A model generated the notes under the pieces. That model saw only the letters and a program-made list of their open reading frames with translations, made no database searches and was not told where the DNA came from. Position numbers and translations under genes: made by a program. From an uncultured Sphingomonadales bacterium (GTDB lineage: Bacteria > Pseudomonadota > Alphaproteobacteria > Sphingomonadales > Sphingomonadaceae), in NCBI GenBank assembly GCA_903958285.1, contig CAJBSR010000488.1:1-6444 (forward strand): a stretch of DNA of 6,444 nt, written 5' to 3'. Shown here piece by piece: positions 1 to 5,296 of this stretch (the stretch's first letter is position 1; each line of letters starts with the position of its first letter).

Positions 1-9
1 CTTGTCCGA

Positions 10-38
10 GAAATTGGCGAGGGGGGCTTGGCAATTTC
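10..38. repeat. 7-bp inverted repeat, possible operator or hairpin
   Basis: GAAATTG at 10-16 is the perfect reverse complement of CAATTTC at 32-38, with a 15-base G-rich spacer. TTGGC also occurs as a direct repeat at 14-18 and 28-32. The arms lie 26 bases or more upstream of the likely start codon, where an operator or a 5' leader hairpin could sit. The spacing does not fit the FNR/CRP pattern or a sigma-54 -24/-12 promoter. A match of this length could arise by chance, so this is only a candidate. Confidence 0.25.
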
Positions 39-52
39 AAGAAGACCAATTT

Positions 53-57
53 GAGGG
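53..57 (+). promoter_or_regulatory. ribosome binding site for the pentaheme cytochrome gene
   Basis: GAGGG lies 7 bases upstream of the ATG at 65, an ideal Shine-Dalgarno sequence and spacing. It is the main reason for choosing that ATG over the TTG at 2. Confidence 0.7.
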
Positions 58-64
58 CGTTTTC

Positions 65-1471
65 ATGGACCGTTTAGATCCCGTCCAAGGTGGCGTTTCG
101 TCCGATGGTTTCTCTCGTCTCTTTGGTTTATTGTTGGCCATCCTGACGATTGGCGCTGCCGCCTATGTCATGCTGGCTGGCGCGCAACCTGCGACAGCAA
201 CCGATGTCGCTCAGAATGTCCATTTAGGTGTCGCAAGCTGCGCTGGCTCAACCTGCCACGGGCGCCAAGTCGCCGACGGCGCCGTGGTGCGCCAGGATGA
301 ACTGCTGCGCTGGCAAGAAGACTCCTCCACATCCGGCGCCCATAGTCGCGCCTTCCGCACGTTGGGCACGGCGCGGTCCGCGGCTATTGCCCGGAACCTC
401 GGCTTGGCTTCTGCAGAAACAGCACCCATGTGCCTCGGCTGCCATAGTGACAATGCGAGTGCGACTGGCCCGAAACATCAGCTTTCCGACGGCGTGGGAT
501 GCGAATCCTGCCATGGCGGAGCTTCAGGATGGATCAGCAGCCATTATGCCGTTGGCGCATCCCATGAGCGCAATGTCGCGCAAGGCTTGATCCCGCTGGA
601 CAACCCGAAGAGCCGCGCTTCAAATTGCCTCGATTGCCACTTCGGATCCTCAAAGCCCGGCCAGTTTGTCAGCCACCGGATCATGGCCGCAGGTCACCCC
701 CGCGTCACCTTTGAGCTCGACCTGTTCACTGGCCTTCAGGCCCATCACAATGAAGATGCGGACTATGTCCGCCGTAAGGGGAAGCGCGACCCGGTTCAGG
801 ATTGGGCGGTCGGACAGGCGATGGCGCTAGATCGCGCCCTTTCCCTCTGGTCCGATGCTGGGCTTGGTCAGGAAGGTATCTTCCCTGAATATTACTTCTT
901 CGATTGCCACAGCTGCCATCGCCGTATTTCGGACGATCCTTCTTTCCGGGCAGCAGCTGTCGCCAATCCGGGCCGCCCCATTCCGCGCGGTATGGCGCCA
1001 TTCAGTGATGGCAACATGATCATGCTCAGCGCAGCTGCACGACGGACATCCTCTGCCTTGGCCCAGCGCTTTGATGCGGACAGCAAGGCCTTCCACGCTG
1101 CGCTCGCAAGCGATCGGCCAAAGGCACTCAAGGCAGCAGCCCGGCTCCGCAGCACCACGAATGCGCTCTTGGCGGCGTTCGGAGGCAAGCGCTTCTCATC
1201 GGGTGACATCAAGGCACTTGTGGCCACAATCAGCGATGCAGCCATGCGCCCGCGCTACACCGACTATGATGGTAGCACGCAGGCAGTTATGGCCGTCGAC
1301 ACTCTCCTGAATGCGTTGGTGAACAACGGGTCGGTGTCAGCCGGACAGGCGGCTTCCATCCGTGCCGAGATCAACCGCGCCTATGCCGCTGTCAAAGATC
1401 CATATGGCTACCAGCCTGCGGCATTCCGGTCTGCTTTGTCTCGGGCAAGCAACGCGATTGGGGCCCTCTAA
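65..1471 (+). CDS. pentaheme c-type cytochrome, cytochrome c554-like, exported/membrane-anchored
   Basis: A 468-residue multiheme cytochrome c that should carry electrons in the periplasm. A hydrophobic segment at residues 18-38 follows a short hydrophilic N-terminus with R3 and R18. It is either an uncleaved anchor or a signal peptide cut near AGA40 or ATA45. The ten cysteines all fall in heme-attachment motifs: a CX4CH at 59-65 (CAGSTCH), then CXXCH at 123-127 (CLGCH), 146-150 (CESCH), 188-192 (CLDCH) and 281-285 (CHSCH), giving five hemes. Extra histidines at 93, 138, 160, 167, 204, 211, 227 and 228 are candidate distal ligands for bis-His hemes. Residues 286-468 have no cysteine and look helical and Ala-rich, so they form a separate heme-free domain. 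The first CX4CH and the CESCHGG context fit cytochromes grouped with cytochrome c554, whose founding member is a tetraheme protein of ammonia oxidizers; nothing here indicates hydroxylamine oxidation. The stop overlaps the next start by one base. Exact substrate or partner is unknown. Confidence 0.88.
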   Translation: MDRLDPVQGGVSSDGFSRLFGLLLAILTIGAAAYVMLAGAQPATATDVAQNVHLGVASCAGSTCHGRQVADGAVVRQDELLRWQEDSSTSGAHSRAFRTLGTARSAAIARNLGLASAETAPMCLGCHSDNASATGPKHQLSDGVGCESCHGGASGWISSHYAVGASHERNVAQGLIPLDNPKSRASNCLDCHFGSSKPGQFVSHRIMAAGHPRVTFELDLFTGLQAHHNEDADYVRRKGKRDPVQDWAVGQAMALDRALSLWSDAGLGQEGIFPEYYFFDCHSCHRRISDDPSFRAAAVANPGRPIPRGMAPFSDGNMIMLSAAARRTSSALAQRFDADSKAFHAALASDRPKALKAAARLRSTTNALLAAFGGKRFSSGDIKALVATISDAAMRPRYTDYDGSTQAVMAVDTLLNALVNNGSVSAGQAASIRAEINRAYAAVKDPYGYQPAAFRSALSRASNAIGAL

Positions 1472-1473
1472 TG
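1469..1473 (+). promoter_or_regulatory. TAATG stop-start overlap, translational coupling
   Basis: The TAA of the pentaheme cytochrome shares its last base with the ATG of the lipoprotein gene. A GGGG run at 1460-1463, 7 bases upstream of that ATG, can act as a weak Shine-Dalgarno sequence. This arrangement usually means coupled translation by reinitiation and roughly matched output of the two proteins. Confidence 0.7.
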
Positions 1474-3414
1474 AGGCCTCGGCACGTTAAGCCAGTATCA
1501 GTTATCGTTCTTAGTGCGCTTCTGCTCGCCAGTTGCGGTCCGGGTTCAGGTGAAAGCAGCACCCCGACCACAATTACGCCGACGCCGACACCAAGTTCGA
1601 CCAGCAGCTATCCCGCCAGCACGATCGAGGCTTTAACGTCGGCGGAAGTCGAACAGATCTTCGCACAGGCGATTGAAGAAGCCTCTGCCCGGCGATTGCC
1701 GGCGACGATTGCAGTCGTGGATCGTGTCGGCAATGTCCTTGGCGTGTTCAACATGAACGGTGCGAGGGCCACCGCCGTCACCCGTGCTGCCGCCAATGGT
1801 CAGAGCACAGACGCCCAGAACCTAACGGTTCCGGCAACAGCTGCCGCCATCGCCAAAGCGGTCACAGCGGCCTATCTTTCGTCGAGCGGCAATGCCTTTT
1901 CCACGCGAACCGCCAGCCAGATTGTTCAGGAACATTTTCCGCCCGGACCAAGCACGGTCGGACTTGAGAGCGGCCCGCTCTTTGGCGTGCAGTTCAGCCA
2001 GTTGCCGTGCTCTGACCTCAGCGCGCGCTTTGGACAGGCAGCCATTGGCCCAAAACGTTCCCCTCTCGGCATGGCTGCAGATGCAGGCGGCCTGCCGCTC
2101 TACAAAAACGGCGTGGTCGTTGGCGGGATCGGCATCATGGCCGATGGCGACTATGGCTTTGATCTCTCAACGCTCGACATCGATCAGGATGATGAAGAAT
2201 TCATCGCCCTTGCTGGCACAACCGGCTTTGCCGCGCCGGAGACGATTCAGGCAGGTCGCATCTCAGTTGACGGCACCTTCCTTCGCTTTGCCGACGTAAC
2301 CACCACAGGCCTGTCTGCGCGCGGGACAGCACGTTCATTTGCAGCGCTTTCGGGCACGGCCGGGGCGCTCGTTGCCGTTCCGGGATATGCCAATGCCGTC
2401 ATCACGGCCGGCACGCCTTACGGCACTGAAGCCTCCGGCATCCGGCGCGCGACGAGCGCCGAGTTTTCAGACAGCGACGCGTTCCTCCTCACCAACGGAC
2501 AAGGCAGTGCCCGTTTCCCCATTCGGGCCGGTTCGGAAACGCTGTCGGCGTTGACGCCGACTGAGGTCAGGACAATCCTTGAGGAAGCCTTCCGCATCGT
2601 GAAGCGGGCGCGGGCACAAATTCGCAAGCCCCTCGACAGCAAGGCCGAAGTGACCGTTTCTGTTGTTGATTCTAGCGGCGTCGTACTTGGGCAGGTCCGT
2701 TCCCCTGACGCGCCGGTCTTTGGCATTGACGTGTCGCTTCAAAAGGCCCGCACAGCCGCATTCTTCTCCAACCCCGGCGCAGCATCGGATCTTCAGGGAA
2801 CAAGCGACAGCAACGTCTCCCAATATCTGACGGCCTATCGCGCCTTCCTCTCCAACCAATCGCAACTGGTGGGGGAAAAGGCGATCAGCGCACGCTGGAT
2901 CGGTCTATTGGCCCGCCCCTATTTCCCAGACGGGCAAATCGACCGTCCGCATGGGCCACTGTCCCGGCCCATGGGCCAATTCAGTCCCTTCTCAAACGGC
3001 CTGCAATCCGCCCTCATCGTTCGGGATTTGGCCGCTCATCTCGCTTTTGTAGGGGGTGCCAGCCAAACAGATACGCCAGCGCGCTGTACCAGCCTGCCCA
3101 CGTTCGCCGGTGGCCAGAACCGCCTTCAAAACGGCATACAAATCTTCCCGGGTGCCGTTCCCATCTATCGCGGAACCACGCTCATTGGGGCGATTGGGAC
3201 GTCCGGAGACGGGATCGATCAGGATGACATGATCAGCTTCCTCGGCCTTGCGAACGCTGCGGAGAAGATTTCCGGTATTGGCAATGCGCCGAGCAGCCTG
3301 CGCGCATCGGCCATCTTGTTCCCGCAGGCAGGAAACACGGCTCTACCCTACGCCCAATGTCCCTTTGCGCCCTTCCTCGACACGGCGGCGCAAAACGTAT
3401 GCCAAGGCAAATAA
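1471..3414 (+). CDS. lipoprotein with two GlcG/HbpS-like (heme-binding family) domains
   Basis: A 647-residue predicted lipoprotein. The signal peptide ends in a lipobox, LASC, with lipidated Cys22. The next residue is Gly, so by the E. coli +2 rule it would go to the outer membrane. A Thr/Pro/Ser-rich tether follows at 31-47. Two diverged copies of the GlcG/HbpS fold come next. Copy 1 has its N-terminal half at about 53-110 (LTSAEVEQIF, then AVVDRVGNVLG) and C-terminal half at about 205-256. Copy 2 has its halves at about 358-435 (LTPTEVRTIL, VSVVDSSGVVLG, SLQKARTAAFFS) and 556-600. Both C-terminal halves carry YxxG/YKNG, a G-x-IG turn and IDQDD (237-241 and 582-586). Each copy is split by an insert of roughly 90-120 residues, while stand-alone family members are only about 130-150 residues. 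HbpS of Streptomyces binds heme, but many relatives are unproven, so heme binding here is inference. Mature cysteines other than Cys22 are C180, C539, C630 and C644; there is no CXXCH. It may organise or service the neighbouring cytochromes at the outer membrane. Confidence 0.82.
   Translation: MRPRHVKPVSVIVLSALLLASCGPGSGESSTPTTITPTPTPSSTSSYPASTIEALTSAEVEQIFAQAIEEASARRLPATIAVVDRVGNVLGVFNMNGARATAVTRAAANGQSTDAQNLTVPATAAAIAKAVTAAYLSSSGNAFSTRTASQIVQEHFPPGPSTVGLESGPLFGVQFSQLPCSDLSARFGQAAIGPKRSPLGMAADAGGLPLYKNGVVVGGIGIMADGDYGFDLSTLDIDQDDEEFIALAGTTGFAAPETIQAGRISVDGTFLRFADVTTTGLSARGTARSFAALSGTAGALVAVPGYANAVITAGTPYGTEASGIRRATSAEFSDSDAFLLTNGQGSARFPIRAGSETLSALTPTEVRTILEEAFRIVKRARAQIRKPLDSKAEVTVSVVDSSGVVLGQVRSPDAPVFGIDVSLQKARTAAFFSNPGAASDLQGTSDSNVSQYLTAYRAFLSNQSQLVGEKAISARWIGLLARPYFPDGQIDRPHGPLSRPMGQFSPFSNGLQSALIVRDLAAHLAFVGGASQTDTPARCTSLPTFAGGQNRLQNGIQIFPGAVPIYRGTTLIGAIGTSGDGIDQDDMISFLGLANAAEKISGIGNAPSSLRASAILFPQAGNTALPYAQCPFAPFLDTAAQNVCQGK
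1627..2238 (+). repeat. internal domain copy 1 of the GlcG/HbpS-like lipoprotein
   Basis: Encodes residues 53-256. It aligns with copy 2 through LT-x2-EV near the start, VVD-x2-G-x-VLG, an insert motif A-F-S-T-R (142-146) followed by FPPG (156-159), GPL (168-170) and QFS (174-176), and a closing IDQDD (237-241). It lacks the canonical SLQKARTA helix seen in copy 2, having RATAVTRAAA at about 99-108 instead, so it is the more diverged copy. Confidence 0.7.
2542..3270 (+). repeat. internal domain copy 2 of the GlcG/HbpS-like lipoprotein
   Basis: Encodes residues 358-600. It repeats the plan of copy 1: LTPTEV, VVDSSGVVLG, the family-typical SLQKARTAAFFS (422-433), then the insert with AISAR (471-475), FPDG (485-488), GPL (495-497) and QFS (503-505), and finally GAIGTSGDGIDQDD (573-586). 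The DNA for the IDQDD motif shares 14 identical bases with copy 1 (2179-2192 and 3214-3227), although the copies have otherwise diverged strongly. Confidence 0.7.
3404..3407 (+). promoter_or_regulatory. weak ribosome binding site for the beta-barrel gene
   Basis: AAGG lies inside the last codons of the lipoprotein gene, 12 bases before the ATG at 3420 and 18 before the ATG at 3426. The spacing is longer than ideal, so reinitiation by ribosomes ending at 3414 probably contributes. Confidence 0.35.
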
Positions 3415-3419
3415 TCGCC

Positions 3420-5294
3420 ATGCGGATGCGCACCCTTCCGCTTCTGCTGTTATCTGCCGGGCCGCAGATTGCAGCCGCTCAAGAAGCGCCTGCGTTAGAC
3501 ACGCCGCCACCCGCCGATGTTGTTAGCGAGGGCGAAAGCTTACCCCCTCTCTTTGAGGTGGACGCAGACGGAGCGCTGATCATTGGCCGGCGTATTCCCG
3601 GTCGTGAACGCACTTTGCCGGACAAGGTTACGCAGGAAAACATCGGCGCCGTCCGCGCGCCACCGCCAGAAGCCTTTCCGACCGACCAAGTGCCGATCCC
3701 TGATCGCTGGCGCCTCATCCAGACGCTTGGCATCATTAAGGAAAAGTGGTGGGATCCATATAATCAAAACACCTACAAGGGTGACCGCCCAATTGATCTG
3801 CACAAGAAGCCTAAATGGCTGCCGATCAAGAGCGAGGACTGGTTCCTCGCTGCGTCGTTTATTTCCGATACTGTGGTTGAACCACGCAGCTTTCCGCAGC
3901 CGGTCGGGCGCCAGGTGAATGAGGCTGTCGGCGATTTGGACGTTTTCGGGCGGGCATCAAGCGTCGTCGCGTCCCAAACCTTCATTGCCGCAGCGTCCCT
4001 CTTCAAGGGGTCGACAGCGTTCAAGCCACCAGATGTCGAGTATAAAATTGCCCTCGCCTTCAACACGTCCTTTGTCGACGTGTCGGAGCGGCGATTGCTC
4101 TTCGTTCAGCCTACACGCCGCAGCCACCGCTTCGATCATTTCCTGGGTGTTCAGGAACTGTTTTTCGACAAGCATTTGCGCAACGTTTCTGATCGCTATG
4201 ATTTTGACAGCGTCCGTATCGGAATTCAGCCTTTTCAGGCCGATTTCCGGGGCTTCTTGTTCAACGACCAGCAGCTTGGCCTCCGCTATTTCGGCAATCG
4301 CGACAACAACCGCGTCCAGTATAATTATGGCGTTTTCTGGCGGCTGGAAAAGGACACGAACTCAGGCCTGAACAGCCTTGTCAAAATGCCGCGCAAAGAT
4401 TGGGTCGCATTCGCCAATGTGTATCGGCAGGACTTTCCCATCCCAGCCGTCACCAGCCAGTTGACCGTGGTTTACAACATGAACCGCGAGGCCAAGAACA
4501 TCCACATCGATGATAACGGCTTCCCCGTTCGTCCGGCACTTTTGGGCAATCTGCGCGGCCGCAACTACGATGTGGTCTATCTCGGCTATAATGCGGATGG
4601 ACATGCGGGACGGATTAATCTCACCACCTCGCTCTATGCCGCGCTTGGCAGTGACCGAAACAGCTTCTTCACCGGAAAGCCGGCGCAGATCCGCGCTGGC
4701 TTTGCCGCCGCCGAGGCAAGCTATGACAAGGATTGGGCGCGTTTCCGCGTGTCCGCGCTCTACGCCACAGGCGACAAAGATCCTTATGACAATCGCGAAA
4801 CCGGTTTTGACGCCATTGTCGAAAACCCGATCTTCGCCGGTGCAGACACCAGCTACTGGATCCGTCAGTCACTCCCCTTTGCAGGCGGCGGGCGTGTCAT
4901 CGGCATTAATGGCCGCAACGGCGTTCTCAATTCGCTTCGTTCCTCCAAGGATGAAGGGCAAAGCAATTTCAACAATCCCGGTACGATCCTTCTCGGCGCC
5001 GGGGCGGATTTCGACATCACACCGCAATTCCGCCTGTCAACAAATGCCAACCATCTTTGGTTCGCAAACACGGCTACTGTCCGCGAACTCCGTAATGAGG
5101 GCTCAATTCCACGCGCCATCGGCTGGGACCTTTCAGCAGCTGCGATTTACCGGCCATCCATGATCCAGAACGTCGTGTTCCGCCTCTCCGGCGCCATGCT
5201 GGAACCGGGGGCCGCATTTAACGATCTCTACACAACCACCAGTGGCAACAAACGCCACTATTCCGTCCTTTTTAACACGGTTTTGTCATACTGA
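3420..5294 (+). CDS. predicted outer-membrane beta-barrel protein, cysteine-free, porin-like
   Basis: A 624-residue exported protein. Starting at ATG 3420, five bases after the lipoprotein stop, gives a compact signal peptide (MRMR, then LPLLLL) with a likely cut after AAA20. ATGs at 3426 and 3399 are alternatives; 3399 would overlap the lipoprotein gene. Residues 21-95 are rich in Pro and acidic residues and look extended. Residues 96-121 form an aromatic block (DRWRLIQTLG, then KEKWWDPYNQNTYKGD), followed by WFLAASFISDTVVEPR at 141-156. From about residue 205 to the end, short amphipathic strands alternate with polar loops, for example 299-310, 348-354, 399-410, 442-451 and 585-594. The chain ends in a strand with a terminal aromatic, YSVLFNTVLSY, as barrel proteins do. 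The length would allow a large barrel, roughly 16-22 strands by my estimate. There is no cysteine, so it binds no c-type heme itself, and it lacks the N-terminal CXXC seen in MtrB-type barrels. I do not recognise a named family. Its place between heme-related genes suggests an outer-membrane sheath for a cytochrome or a substrate channel. Confidence 0.78.
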   Translation: MRMRTLPLLLLSAGPQIAAAQEAPALDTPPPADVVSEGESLPPLFEVDADGALIIGRRIPGRERTLPDKVTQENIGAVRAPPPEAFPTDQVPIPDRWRLIQTLGIIKEKWWDPYNQNTYKGDRPIDLHKKPKWLPIKSEDWFLAASFISDTVVEPRSFPQPVGRQVNEAVGDLDVFGRASSVVASQTFIAAASLFKGSTAFKPPDVEYKIALAFNTSFVDVSERRLLFVQPTRRSHRFDHFLGVQELFFDKHLRNVSDRYDFDSVRIGIQPFQADFRGFLFNDQQLGLRYFGNRDNNRVQYNYGVFWRLEKDTNSGLNSLVKMPRKDWVAFANVYRQDFPIPAVTSQLTVVYNMNREAKNIHIDDNGFPVRPALLGNLRGRNYDVVYLGYNADGHAGRINLTTSLYAALGSDRNSFFTGKPAQIRAGFAAAEASYDKDWARFRVSALYATGDKDPYDNRETGFDAIVENPIFAGADTSYWIRQSLPFAGGGRVIGINGRNGVLNSLRSSKDEGQSNFNNPGTILLGAGADFDITPQFRLSTNANHLWFANTATVRELRNEGSIPRAIGWDLSAAAIYRPSMIQNVVFRLSGAMLEPGAAFNDLYTTTSGNKRHYSVLFNTVLSY

Positions 5295-5296
5295 TG
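5292..5296 (+). promoter_or_regulatory. TGATG stop-start overlap, translational coupling
   Basis: The TGA of the barrel gene shares its last base with the ATG of the following cytochrome. No good Shine-Dalgarno sequence is present in the AT-rich 15 bases before that ATG, so the downstream cytochrome probably depends on termination-reinitiation after the barrel. This ties synthesis of the two proteins closely together. Confidence 0.65.

Larger units (their letters stand above)
1..64 (+). other. leader region upstream of the first cytochrome gene
   Basis: These 64 bases precede the first gene. The cytochrome frame stays open through them from a TTG at 2, but the 21 extra residues that would add look unlike a signal peptide N-region, and a good ribosome binding site sits just before the ATG at 65. 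Another frame runs from base 1 to a TGA at 52-54 and could be the tail of an upstream gene ending about 10 bases before the ATG. Its codons (consecutive AGA AGA, several others unlike the neighbours) do not favour that. I see no convincing -35/-10 pair. The stretch is too short to decide between intergenic DNA and the end of a gene. Confidence 0.3.

Noticed and set aside
2..64. N-terminal extension of the first cytochrome from a TTG at 2
   Set aside because: The 21 added residues are charged and polar and would push the hydrophobic segment far from the N-terminus; the ATG at 65 has GAGGG at ideal spacing.
1576..1593. Short tandem ACGCCG repeat
   Set aside because: Three near-identical units that simply encode the Thr-Pro tether after the lipobox; not an independent repeat element.
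2950..2977. Inverted repeat CATGGGCC/GGCCCATG with an adjoining 12-bp palindrome at 2966-2977
   Set aside because: It lies inside the lipoprotein coding sequence, encoding Pro/Gly/Met residues in a conserved insert (GPL...GQFS), with no U-tract or gene boundary nearby; best explained by coding constraint.
4510..5163. Long open alternative + frame of 217 codons inside the barrel gene
   Set aside because: It is rich in Arg/Ser/Pro with no domain pattern and lies wholly inside a gene with signal peptide and strand structure; it is a GC-driven shadow frame.
3420..5294. Cyc2-type fused cytochrome-porin or MtrB/PioB barrel
   Set aside because: The protein has no cysteine, so neither the CXXCH of Cyc2 nor the N-terminal CXXC of MtrB-type barrels is present.
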